DNA of 64,000 nucleotides from contig CM018680.1 in the NCBI GenBank assembly GCA_009363875.1, forward strand, positions 11,353,625-11,417,624, written 5' to 3'. This stretch comes from Mikania micrantha (Eukaryota; Streptophyta; Magnoliopsida; Asterales; Asteraceae). Position 1 is the first letter of the stretch. Each line of letters starts with the position of its first letter. Positions 34,177 to 45,452 of this stretch are shown here, one piece after another. Position numbers and translations under genes: made by a program. The notes beneath the pieces were generated by a model. The model was not told where the DNA came from and made no database searches. It saw only the letters and a program-made list of their open reading frames with translations.

Positions 34177-37034
34177 TGTGAGTGATCACTAGAAAAGATG
34201 ATTTACAAATAAGGAGATAGACATAACTTTCCTTCTGTCCGTCCATCCTTGAGCTCGTTAAAACATCTGGCATTACTACCAAACTAATAGACATAACTCA
34301 TATAGCCGGGTGTTCTGTCTTTCGACTTAGAGCATCAGTCACCACATTGACCTCATGGGTTTTTAATTGTAGAGTATCCCCATATTGTGTCAGAATCTTT
34401 TTCCTAAGTATCCCTCTTTTGGCATTTCAATCCTATCTTTTCATGCTTTAATCAGACGTTGAAGATCATGTGGTAACAAGTCATGTTCCCCTTTATGTCA
34501 TATTTTTTAGCTATAATAGGTAGCTTATTATGACAATTAATCCTTGCGTCCTTATCCTTTACTAACTTGTATACACCCACATGTCATATTCTTTAGCTAT
34601 AACATGTGATATTCTTTAGTTTGTTGATTGTGCTAACATTTTCCCATTTAGTCTCTACAAAAAGTTATCTTTCTTAGCATTAAACCATTTATAGAGCACT
34701 CGTTGGAAGTTGTTCGTAAGTAGAATTTCTTAACTTAACATACATACACATCTTAATACATAAAGTTGCCAATGCATAAGGCCAACCAATTTTTCATTGC
34801 ATAAAAATGGACCAAACCAAATCATGGTGTTGTTACAAGATTTCATTAGTCACCTTATAATAAGGATTTTCTTGCTTCCCTTAATAAGAAGGCTTCATCA
34901 CTTGCCTCACTAAGAGAATTTCATCATTTTCCTTGTTAAGAAGACTTTATCGTTTGCCTCAACAAGGAAACTGCATCATTTGATCCATTTTATGCATGAC
35001 AATATTATCATAAAACTTTCCTTTGATAACATACGTATGCACACTATCACATAACAATACCATGAATTTTCTTATACATGAGACAATGGCAATTATCCTT
35101 TATCATTCAGCTTGTATTAATACAAAGCTCCTTAAGCAGTTTCTTGCAACAAATGCAAGACTCTGGTTACACCTGTAACCGTATATAACCCACATTTTAC
35201 AACCTATACTTTAAGCTTTATACATATTCTATACATGTTCAACATCTATTATCTTGTGAAGACAAGATAATTCATTAAACGATAACAATGTTGCAACACT
35301 TATGTATCCTCTTCTAGCATAAATAGCTTCTCGTTAGAGTTATTAAAATCATCTCTAACATCCTTAGCATAACAGTTCTAGGTTCGATTGGTCTTCACCT
35401 CACTTCTTGTCAAAAGCAAGTCGTATCATTTCAACCTTTCGTAACCTTTAAATTATCTTGATAGTTTGACTTTTCTTTTCATTCGTAGTTGACATAAAAC
35501 TAACTCTAGACATCGCATTCACTTATACCTAATGCCAGGCATGCATTCATTTACCATCGTTTATCTTTGCTTATCAATCCCTAATCACACCTTTATCACA
35601 TATGTTCGTATAGTCGACTTTACTATCTCACTTTCACGTTTAGTAAACACATGTACAATTCTCAATTCCTAATGTCAACATGTATTTCTCAACCTAGTGG
35701 GACCTTGTCAGGATTTAGGATGCTAATAAAGCACTATCATTCATGAAACAGAGAAAAATATTATTAAATTTCTAAGTCAAATTTTGACTTGCATTACCTC
35801 AACCGAATATACTCATCCTTAGTTTATAATATTATTCATTCGCAAGTAATGAATAATTCATCTATAAATGAAGTTCATTGTTCGTTCGTAAGCCATTTCT
35901 TTCATTCGTAAGTTTAGTTCCATCATTCATAAGTCAATTGAATTACCTACACATAAACCCGGTCACCCGTACTGATTCTTTTCATCCATGATTGATTTCT
36001 TTAGTCTATATGGATATACATACACTCCTATCTTTATCATGTTATCGTTGCCCGAATGGTTACACAGTGTGTTGCATGCATCCACCATTGTTGTCATCAT
36101 CACTTCCCATGCATGCTTTACTTCTTGGACCGTCATCGTCTTCAAATTAAACTACATTTCTACCATTGACCGGACGTTGTTTTCATGTTCTAATCGTTTA
36201 CTTCATTATTGACCTTTTTGGGTAGGTCCTTCACCGATAGCTTCCCAACATCTTCAACGATGAATTCAATATGACCAAAATACAATTTAGGACATATAAG
36301 ATATTCGTATGATAGACAATAATACAAACTCAGTTGTATAGTACATCATTAATAACAGTGTCCAGAATGTCATTAATCATTTACTTTTCCAACCATGTTT
36401 CTATTATTCCCATTCATACTTTATACCTATTAATCCATGAATCTTTGTCAAACCAATAAAGTAAGACCTTAACCAGTATCCATCTGACCAAACAAGCATT
36501 CCCAATTGTTTCTATAACTCTTTCAACCTTTCTAATTGCATTTTGTTCCTTACCTTTATTGGCATCGAATAGTTATAATTCGTTCAGTCATTGAATCTTT
36601 CCTTTTGTGTTCAAGTCATATGACAGATGAAACCCGAGCATTAGTAATATAGATAAATCCGTAACCACAGTAGCTAATTGCGGTCACTATTTATCTGTAC
36701 TCGTGTGTCTAGGGTTTCTTCCACCACATGCTTAGTTCATTTCCTAATAAACATTATTATTACCAATAGTCTAAACAATATAACATATTCATGCATCTTA
36801 ACGCATATAGGTACATATACATGCATTTCACTTTAACTACTTCACATTAACTTTAAGACATATACATATTAAATCTATTCCAACTATTTCATAACATATA
36901 CTATTTACTATAATAAGACGCTCGTGGCATCGAACTACCCTTGACTGGCTTCCTTAATCTTGGTCTCATTTTCAGTTTAAGTTCAGGCATCAGGTTATGC
37001 CCGAATCTATCAAACTACGGCTCTGATACCAACT
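34177..37034 (-). pseudogene. Decayed Ty3/gypsy internal region
   Basis: At its right edge on the minus strand is a primer-binding site. At its left edge the minus strand still reads VNVVTDALSRKTEHP (about 34353-34310), the end of a gypsy RNase H domain, followed by VMSISLVVMPDVL. Between them almost nothing codes: about 2.7 kb of eroded, T/A-rich sequence, far shorter than a complete gag-RT-RH. A loose 31-base repeat (CCTCACTAAGAAG...TTCATCA type) occupies 34850-34990. The element probably lost much sequence by deletion; I cannot assign gag. Confidence 0.5.
37020..37034 (-). other. Primer-binding site, tRNA-Met type
   Basis: The minus strand reads TTGGTATCAGAGCCG directly inside the LTR end, matching the common plant initiator-Met primer-binding site TGGTATCAGAGC. 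It fixes the element as minus strand with its 5' LTR at 37035-39348. Confidence 0.85.
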
Positions 37035-39348
37035 TGAGAGGCCCCGAACCCCGCGAGTTCCCTCGGTTAGCAAAGCATTAAAAACATAGTTCTTAAAAAG
37101 TAGAATAATCGTATATCATAGCAGCGGAAATTATCACATAATCTTTAATCATAATTAAAACATCTAAACCACATTCGTAAATTAGTCTTTAATCTTAATA
37201 GGAATGCCAGTTCTTGAATAGTTAGTCCTAATGTTATACCACGAGCCATCATATTCTTATCATAACTTGCTCAACCTGACATGCATGCTAAATCAAGTCA
37301 GCTTTCGCTGGTGAGTTCTAAGTTAAATTTTTATACAAATCTTTAGCCTTTTAGATCATCACATAACATAACATAATCCATATCTTTACTCATTCATATC
37401 TTTATATAACATAACCTAATTCAAGTACATAACATACATGTCATCATAACATCAATCATACTGTGCATAAAAATTTAGCCTTCACTGTTGACCGAAGTCA
37501 ATATGCTTGTGCAGCACAAGACTCTATAACACTAACGACCCGAAGTCGACAGGCTTGTATAAATACAAGACTCTATAACTATCAACCCGAAGTTGATAAC
37601 TCATGCATGCATAAGATTTCCTCAACTGGCGACACAAAGTTGACAGGCTTGTGTTTCCACAAGACTCTTTAACTATCAACCGAAGTTGACAGCTCATACC
37701 GGTACAAGACTTCTTTACATACATCATTCATATCCATAACATCATTCATTCATACATAACATGGTTTAATCATTTAAACCATCATAATCATAAACAGTTC
37801 TTCACACCGCAGTGCTCAAGTTTTGCCCAACCGCAGCCGGGACTTTAATATCACATTTCCTGCTCGACTTCGGCCGAGACTTTGAAAATCAATTACTTCT
37901 CAACCAGAGTTGAGACTTAAAACATTCTTTATATCTCAGCTGAGACTCTTAAAATCATTTACTTCTCAATCAGAGTTGAGACTTAAAACATTCTTTATAT
38001 CTCAACTGAGACTCTTAAAATCATTTACTTTTCAATCACAGTTGAGTTTTAAAACATTCTTTACCTGAAAACATTCTTTACCTGACCATAATCAAATTAA
38101 AATCACTTTCATACAATAACTTTATAACATGCATACTAGCCCAAATCAATAAAACATTTAAATAGGGCTACAAAGAACTCACATGAGCTTAGTAAAACAC
38201 AATTTGCTAGCTTTTCTTCTTTTCCTTACTTTCTCACTTCAGAATGATATCCTATTAATATGAATATATTATCATGAGTATAACCTTATCATGATGGTGC
38301 TTAAATTACGATTACCGCTCGAAACTTCGACATGTCGTAACTTTCATTCGGAGCTTTGTTTCAAAATTTCGTTTACACTCATTTTGACCATTTTTATCTC
38401 TACATTCTTGTTATGCTTAAAGATTACTTATTTGCTCGGCTTAGATAAGCGTATTCTCTTATTTAATTAATTCGTCTTAGGGTGTTGCTAAACTTACTGT
38501 ATAATAACATGGGTTTAAGGCAAGCAGAAGCACATGCATATTATATCCTCATAAAACTCAAGAAAACTTGATCATCTGGATGTAATTGGGCTCCAACTGA
38601 ATCAAGTTCATGTTCATGAATACAACACCAAAACTCTATCTAAACACGGTGTTGGTCTCTTTAATCAATCAAGCCTAAACTAACACGAGATGAGAATCAT
38701 AAACACATACCTTAACGATGTGGGTTTCTAACTCCAACAGATGATTGCTTTCATTGCGATGATGTTTAGACGGCTAAAGGAAATAAGGAACGTGAGGTTG
38801 CATTAATTATGGCCATTCAAGATCGCTCGTAATTCTGAGTCGGTTGGGGGTTATCAGAAAAAATATATGCCAGACGATGGTTTCTTTTTGTGTTCATCTG
38901 TTTATAGTGAATTGGATAAACATTCAAATTGCATACGTATGCATGCATCATGAGATCAATTGCATTACATGAATTAATTGTGAAGTTACATATTGACCCC
39001 CTCTAGTTTTTGTTAATACTTTTAAAACCCCCTTCTAATTTACTCACATATTTTTAATATTTACGAGCTTATATCATGTTCATACTTTATCGTATAACGG
39101 TCCCAATTATATTAATTTGATCGTAATCACTTCGGGGAACGCTCATAAAAATTTCGAACCCAAACGGTCACAGAAATTTTGCACGTTATTAATAGGCTTT
39201 ATAGCGTGTCCATACATTATCAGATTTTCTTATCGTTATATCATTTTGATCGTAATTACTTTACGAATGTTTATATAAATTTTGGACATAAACGGTTGCC
39301 GAATTTTCGCACGTTCATTATTAGGTTACCAAATTTTCGGTTGTTACA
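37035..39348 (-). repeat. 5' LTR of the decayed gypsy element
   Basis: Plus strand runs from TGAGAGGCCCCGAACC to CGGTTGTTACA. On the minus strand it starts TGTAACAACCG, and ends next to the primer-binding site. It shares landmarks with the solo LTR at 18906 (AAATCAAGTCAGCTT, GCTGGTGAGTTCTA, GCCCAAA...AATAGGGC). No target duplication is visible at the right flank. Confidence 0.75.
37487..38070. repeat. Two degenerate minisatellites in the LTR
   Basis: 37487-37712 has four loose units of CGAAGTTGACAGGCTTGT...ACAAGACTCTATAACTA. 37890-38070 has about two and a half units of CTCAACTGAGACTCTTAAAA with CATTTACTTCTCAATCAGAG. They sit where the array of the 18906 LTR sits, but with different sequence. 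Confidence 0.7.
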
Positions 39349-40853
39349 AATAACATTTAATTACATTTGAGATAGTTCACTTGATTTCATGATTAGTTTA
39401 TCATAAGTTTATTTTTAATAAAAATTATAACATAAAGTATGTTTAATTATTTTCAAATGTATACTTCGTCTTTAAGTAAAAAAATCGTTTAAACAGTTCA
39501 CAAAAAATATAACTTTATATCAATATATCAACAACACTACATCACAACATTTATTGATTTTTAATGATTAACAGGAAATACAATTTTATGTGTAAATTTT
39601 TGAAAATATTTTATAAAGTATCAAATATTAGACAAAAACTATAATATTTTTTCTATTCATAAAACGTATGAAATTTTGATTTTTTTAAAATGAAACGTTT
39701 GTAAAAGAATTAAATAGACTATTTACAAATAAATTTTATCTGATGGTGATATTTTGTAAACAAAATTTTTTAAAAAAAAGCATTGTTAGTTTATTGTAAT
39801 ATTTTTGTAAGCAACTTTTTTAGTTATTTAAAAACAATATTACAAAATATGCAAAATGAAAAAAAAACATGTCTGACTAACTTTTTAGAAAAATTAAAAT
39901 TTATTTTTGTTAAGAAATTTCTTTTTCCATTTAAAACGTATTTTTTTAAAAGTTGAAAAGGACACTTTATATAAGATAAGACTAAATGCAAAAGAGTTTA
40001 CAAAATGATTTCCGTCTAAACGACATTTTATATAAAGTTTTCTAAAATTCTCTACAAACTTTTTCTTTAATTGTTAAAAAACTCTTTTGAAAATATAAGC
40101 TTTATATATCGAATAAGCTTAGGAGTTAAAAAAATATTAAAAAACAATTTTAGTAAATAAAAGTATAATATACACTAACTGAAATTATCTAATTACCATC
40201 ATGTATTATTATATTAATTAAATATAATATTACAAATAAATATACTTGTCACCATTATATTTATTCTTAGCATTTAAAAAAATACTTTAATTTAATAAAT
40301 AAATTCAAGTCAATTTTTAAAATATAAAAAATATATTTTTTAATAGTGATTTGTCAATTACTATTATTAAATTTTTTTTTCCTGTTATGCAATGACATAC
40401 ATTGTTTGATTTTTTAAATCAACATTTTCTTTTATGTATATTTATCTTTAGAAAAAAGAACTTTAAATTTGACAAAATTTCATCAATTTCTGTTGTATAA
40501 TTATAAATGTTTTCTATTTTATTTAATTTCATGTTTATCTCAATCACTTAAATAAACAGTTATTTGAAATTATTAGACAGTTTCAATTTTAAATTACTTT
40601 TTTTCCTATTTTTACTCTAATATTTTTCCAAATACCCAAATGTTTATATGTATCCTCTTTTTACAAGAAAATAATTAATTTGATATTTGAATCAAATTTA
40701 TTAAATTTCATTTAATCTCCATAAAATTAACTGTATTTTCTCAATTAACTTAATTTTATAGATTAACAAACAAAAATTTATCTCACATAATTATTTTACA
40801 ATTATTAAATCTTAATAAGTAATTCGTTTATTTAATATAATTTTTTGAATCAA

Positions 40854-40882
40854 CGTGTGTAGTACACGGGTGGCTAACCTAG
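40854..40882 (+). mobile_element. Helitron-like 3' terminus
   Basis: A hairpin with arms CGTGT and ACACG (40854-40868) is followed after ten bases by CTAG (40879-40882) and then T. This is the layout of Helitron 3' ends: a hairpin about 10 bp before CTRR, inserted in front of T. The AT-rich block to the left would be the body, but I found no 5' TC end or helicase gene. Confidence 0.4.
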
Positions 40883-41116
40883 TACATAATAAATATATAA
40901 TAACTATAACTATACTTTAATAAATTCAAAACATGGCCCTATAATTACATGGTTATACTGAAATTTGAAGTCACGGGGTTGAGTGGACTTGGATTCAAAT
41001 TATGGGGAGATTATTTGTCTAATTTGGTTCGGACCTACTTGTTTTACATTATTTTTTTTTTGTTTTTAACTTTTAAGCATTGATTAGATTATTTTTTGTA
41101 TAATTTTTTTTTTGTT

Positions 41117-41125
41117 ATATAAAGG
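41117..41125 (+). promoter_or_regulatory. TATA-like box upstream of NB-LRR
   Basis: TATATAAAGG lies about 480 bp before the likely start codon. It would serve if the gene has no remote 5' exon. Weak on its own. Confidence 0.3.
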
Positions 41126-41601
41126 TTGAATTAAATGAACACATTTCGTTCCGTTAGTCTTCAGAATCCCATCAATGAATTAAATTAGGAGGGTTTTTTT
41201 CTTATATAAATTAGTTTTGGTGATTAAGTTTTAATTTAATATAACTATGTGATTAAAATCTCATATTTTTCCTTATTAATGTTACTCGCCCATTATCTAT
41301 ATTTACGCTTTACAGTGTCACCCTTTCTCCGTGTGATGTTTACATTCCCAACTCACTTCTACGTCAATTTAACATAAATCATTTAACTTTTTGATTATAC
41401 AACACACCCAATGGCCAATATATAGACTTTGTCCATGTAATAAATTTTGAACATCAAATACTAGTAATGCTATTTCTTAATCTGATAATGATACTTTGTG
41501 AAGAATGTGTGTAAACTTATGATTATAATTTTTAGTAGTTATTTATTTTATTATTTTTTTTCTGACACGTTCACATGGTTTTTTTGGTTAGGTCTCAGGA
41601 T

Positions 41602-43734
41602 ATGGAAAAAGCTATATATGATCAAATCGTTGTTCCTGTTATGAATATTTTGACCGGTCATGTCACAAAACACCTTGGATATGTCATTTACTCCTCAAAA
41701 CATGTTACAAACATGAAGAAACAATTGAAGGATTTGAAGGATGCAACTAATGATGTGAAAGATAAAAGATTAAAAAACAAGATGCTTAATAATCCTCGCA
41801 TACCTTGTTGGGTGAATGAAGTTGAAACTTTCATGAATGAAGTTGAAACTTTCGTGAATGAATTTGAAAGCATGTCCAGCAAGGAATACGGTTGTTTCCA
41901 CATTAAAATGAGGCACCGGGTAGGAAAAAAAGCTTGCGAGTATTCTGAGACGATCGGAAATTTTATTAAAGAAAACGATAATTTTAAAAAATGGAGTAAT
42001 GACCCGAAACCCACGGGAAGAGATGATTCCGAACCCGCAACTTCTATACCATCATCAGATAGATTGATGTTCACGTCCAGAGCCGAGCAGTTCAACAAAG
42101 CATTGAAGTGGCTTCAACAAGACAACAATAAGAGCCAAGTGATAGCTTTGTGTGGAATGGGTGGTGTTGGCAAAACCACCATGATGGAACTACTCAAAAC
42201 CGAAGCAAAGAACCAGAAAATGTTTGATTACTTCGTGCCCGTTGATATTGGGAATGCACCCGACATGTATTCTATTCAGAATGACATAGCAATATGTCTG
42301 GTAGGCGAAGATCTAGCTCAAAAGACTAAATCAGAAAGGGCTGATGACCTTTGTAAAAAGTTCAAAAACTTGGAAGTCGAAAAGCAAAGGATTCTAGTTA
42401 CCTTAGATAATGTGTGGCCAGGAAAGATTAAACTCAGTGAAATCGGATTAACAAGTCCCCTACCAAATGGACTCAAGTTATTGCTCACATCAAGAGATTC
42501 TGATATATGTAGACAAATTGCAGTGCGTGCTCATTTAGTTGCTGAAGTAGTTGAAGTCGAAGCCTTGAAGGAAAATGAAGCATATAATCTTTTTTTCGAT
42601 ATTACAAAAGTTTTCGAAGAAGATGATCGGTATGCCATTGGATGTAAAATTGTTGAAAAATGTGGCGGTTTGCCGCTTGCAATCTACATCATTGGCACAA
42701 CTCTTTATTCCAAAGAAAAATGTGACTGGAATAATGCACTTAGACGCTTGAAAAATAATAATCTTCTTCCCGATGTGGACGAAGTTATCAACATAAGCTA
42801 CGAGCATATACAACATGAGGAGGATAAAGAAGTTTTTCTCCTTTGTGGTTTGTTTCCAGAGGATTCTATCATACGAATCGAGGATCTGACGTGTTACGCA
42901 TGGGGACTAAATTTGTTTAAAGGAGCATATACTTTGGGAGATGCCAGAGACTCGACAAAAGCATGTGTGCGCAATCTAATAGATGCACATCTGTTGATCA
43001 GCCATGATGGGTGTGTTAAAATGCATGCTCTTGTGCATGCTTTTGTTTTGCGTGTAATTTCTGAAAGTGATCGTGCCTGGATTATTAACCATGGTGATGT
43101 AACCCAGTTGGCCGCTAAAGAGGAAATGATGAGAGAGTCTTGCAAAAGAATTTCATTAACATGCATGGGTATGTCCGAGTTTCCTCAAGATTTCAAGTAT
43201 CCAAACTTGTCTCTTTTACAACTTATGAATGGGGATTTCTCCCTCAAGTTTCCAGAAGATTTTTATGAGAATATGAAAAACCTTCAAGTCATTGCTTATT
43301 ATGAGATGAAATCTCCATTAATGATTTCAAGATCACCTCACTGCTCTACCAACCTTAAATCACTTTGCCTTTATAAATGCAAGTTGATGTTTGATATATC
43401 TTTTGTCGGAGATCTTGTCAATTTGGAAGTGCTCAGATTTGCTCAATGTCAGATACGCAGGTTACCATCTGCCATTGGGAAGCTGGCAAAGCTAAAATTA
43501 CTAGAATTGACAGAAAGTTTGGTCGTTCTTGATCATGTTGCTAATGCTATGCGCCGGCGCCGCCGTCATATTGATTATCGTGTGGGCCTTCATATTAATT
43601 ATCGTGTGGGCCTTCATATTGATAATGGTGTCTTTGAAAACTTAAAAAATCTTGAAGAGCTTTATATGAACGTGGGTAGTCATTACCCTATTTGGCTCAC
43701 GGATTCCAATTTTGAAGAACTATCGATGATTTCA
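41602..43734 (+). CDS. NB-LRR first coding exon, part 1: CC, NB-ARC, first LRRs
   Basis: Residues 1-160 form the N-terminal domain, with Lys-rich helical stretches (MKKQLKDLKDATNDVKDKRL). The NB-ARC domain follows: P-loop GMGGVGKTT at 185-193, kinase-2 RILVTLDNVW at 263-272, RNBS-B LLLTSRDSD near 295, GLPLA at 354, RNBS-D-type FLLCGLFPED near 415, and MHA at 474 where the family has MHD. LRR units begin near 520 (KRISLTCMGMSEFPQDF). Kinase-2 has Asn where most members have a second Asp. Short tandem duplications occur at NEVETF (41810-41865) and in the HIDYRVGL stretch (43565-43625). A TGA formed by the inserted LTR follows Ser711. NB-ARC domains switch between ADP and ATP states to start immune signalling (family knowledge). 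A truncated protein with CC and NB but few LRRs might still be made. Confidence 0.85.
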
Positions 43735-44011
43735 TGATAGGTTTACGGAGAAAACCTACAAACTCCCAAGAATACAAGAGAAGAAGAGAGACATAAAACT
43801 AAACTTTCTTTCAATAATATTCTTCATTCCTCCTCTTCTAAATGCAACATACAAGAAATATAAATATGCAAACAAATAACTTATTCCTAAATATCAGGAA
43901 ATCACGCATGTAAAATTGAAAAGAAGTCTATTCTAATGCAAGTAAAACTTCCAACTATTTGCAACGTGGAATTGTGGGAAGAGCAACCAAAGAAGTGTGT
44001 GGCACGTATCA
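43735..44011 (-). repeat. Left LTR of the 1,065-bp element
   Basis: 277 bp, TGATAGGTTTACGG to GGCACGTATCA. I found no difference from the right LTR in a base-by-base reading. Its first three plus-strand bases, TGA, close the NB-LRR frame. Confidence 0.9.
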
Positions 44012-44522
44012 TTCCCCAGCGCTTCAAAACGTTCTTGTCCTCAAGAACGGAATGAGTTTGCCACGGTGGTCGCCATTCAAATCGGACAACCACATATGGG
44101 GCAGCCTCGACATAACGCCATGGTGGTCTCCATTCAACTCGTCCACTATGGTTTGGACCATTCTGGATGTTTCGTTTTTCATTAGCGGAAACTTTTTTCT
44201 TCTCAAATTCCGTAAGAACTTTAAACTCCATTTTGTGGTGTTGTTGTACCGACTTTGATATTAGTGAAGACAATGACGGAAGTTGTCGTGCAGGGGCGGT
44301 GTCACCGTAAAGAGCCGTTGTGAATGGCTCCAGTACACTAACCGTGATGGCGGTTGGATTGACCAAGGAGTTTGTGTTAGGGACTTGTTTCGGTGGTGGT
44401 ACGACAAAGAAAGCAGGTTGCGCTGTTGTAGGTTTTGGCGTCGAAGTGGTGGTGGAAGGGACTTGTTTCGGTGTTGTGGAAACAGAAACGGGTAGTGGTT
44501 TGATTTTCAAGGCAGAAGCTGG

Positions 44523-44799
44523 TGATAGGTTTACGGAGAAAACCTACAAACTCCCAAGAATACAAGAGAAGAAGAGAGACATAAAACTAAACTTTCTTTC
44601 AATAATATTCTTCATTCCTCCTCTTCTAAATGCAACATACAAGAAATATAAATATGCAAACAAATAACTTATTCCTAAATATCAGGAAATCACGCATGTA
44701 AAATTGAAAAGAAGTCTATTCTAATGCAAGTAAAACTTCCAACTATTTGCAACGTGGAATTGTGGGAAGAGCAACCAAAGAAGTGTGTGGCACGTATCA
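44523..44799 (-). repeat. Right LTR of the 1,065-bp element
   Basis: 277 bp, identical by eye to the left LTR. Its last bases, TATCA, abut the second TTTCA target copy. Confidence 0.9.
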
Positions 44800-44804
44800 T
44801 TTCA

Positions 44805-45368
44805 AAACAACTTCGTGCATTAGACATAGAGTTCTTTATGAAAAAAAAAAATCAGATGGAAAATTTTTCCTTTGATAAACTTGATATATTCAATATAGCT
44901 ATCAATAAGTTGCTTCGTCAAGATTGCAGTGAGAAAAATTCACGTGTTTTGAAACTTATGAATATTGACTGTAGCAGCGACCTTCATGATTGCAATATTA
45001 ACAAGTTGTTCAACAAAACAGAGATACTTTATTTAGAAGTGAAGGATATGATTGGTGTTGAAGACATTCTCGTATGTGCTTCTGATCCACACACTTTTTC
45101 CTCTTTGAAAGACCTTCGTGTTGAAGGTTGTTCAAACCTGAAATATCTCTTCCCGGTTTGTGTGGCAAATGGTTTAAAGAAACTTGAAATACTCATAATT
45201 GATAACTGCCCTGTTATGGAAGCGCTGATACAAAAGGATGAACGCGAGATAAGTGGTGTAGTTGAGCTACCACAACTGCATCAACTGTTTCTTTATGATC
45301 TTCCCAACTTCACAAGCATTTATCCAGTCAACAACAACAGCAACATTTGTTCATTGTTCGATAGTCAG
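44805..45368 (+). CDS. NB-LRR first coding exon, part 2: LRRs
   Basis: Starting at KQLRALDIEFF in the same frame as part 1, 188 codons of imperfect LRRs follow (KTEILYLEVKDMIGVEDIL, SSLKDLRVEGCSNLKYLF, LKKLEILIIDNCPVMEALI). The exon ends DSQ|GT at 45368. The LRR region of this family recognises pathogen products or guards host proteins (family knowledge). Confidence 0.85.
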
Positions 45369-45452
45369 GTAGGTTTTATTATTTTGATCCTAATATTTTA
45401 AAGTTACACGTAATAAATTTTTTTTACACGTAATGAATTTTTGCTTTTGCAG

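Larger units (their letters stand above)
39349..41591. other. AT-rich sequence upstream of the NB-LRR gene, no gene seen
   Basis: Very AT-rich with many homopolymer runs. It holds a Helitron-like terminus at 40854-40882 and a TATA-like site near 41117. Nothing here codes for a protein that I can support. Confidence 0.6.
43735..44799 (-). mobile_element. Short non-autonomous LTR retrotransposon (1,065 bp) inside the NB-LRR exon
   Basis: Two 277-bp LTRs (43735-44011 and 44523-44799), which read as identical, enclose 511 bp. Termini are TGATA and TATCA. The target duplication TTTCA is perfect (43730-43734, 44800-44804), and removing the element with one copy restores the reading frame (SMI-SKQLRALD). 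The interior has a 202-codon minus-strand frame running on into the LTR, rich in Pro and Thr, then RVEWRPPWRYV and LEDKNVLKRWG, the last resembling the tail of gypsy polyproteins. A GCTGGGGAA on the minus strand before the left LTR could be the polypurine tract. On the minus-strand reading, no clear tRNA primer site follows the right LTR. It encodes no protease, RT or integrase, so it must be moved by a relative. Size and layout fit TRIM-like elements. Confidence 0.85.

Noticed and set aside
41575..41601. ATG at 41575 as the NB-LRR start
   Set aside because: The added residues MVFLVRSQD do not fit the family, and probable splice acceptors lie at 41591 and 41598; the ATG at 41602 fits better, though I cannot exclude the first.
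43902..44510. Host gene on the minus strand inside the NB-LRR exon
   Set aside because: The frame is the interior of the LTR element and ends in its LTR, so it belongs to the element.
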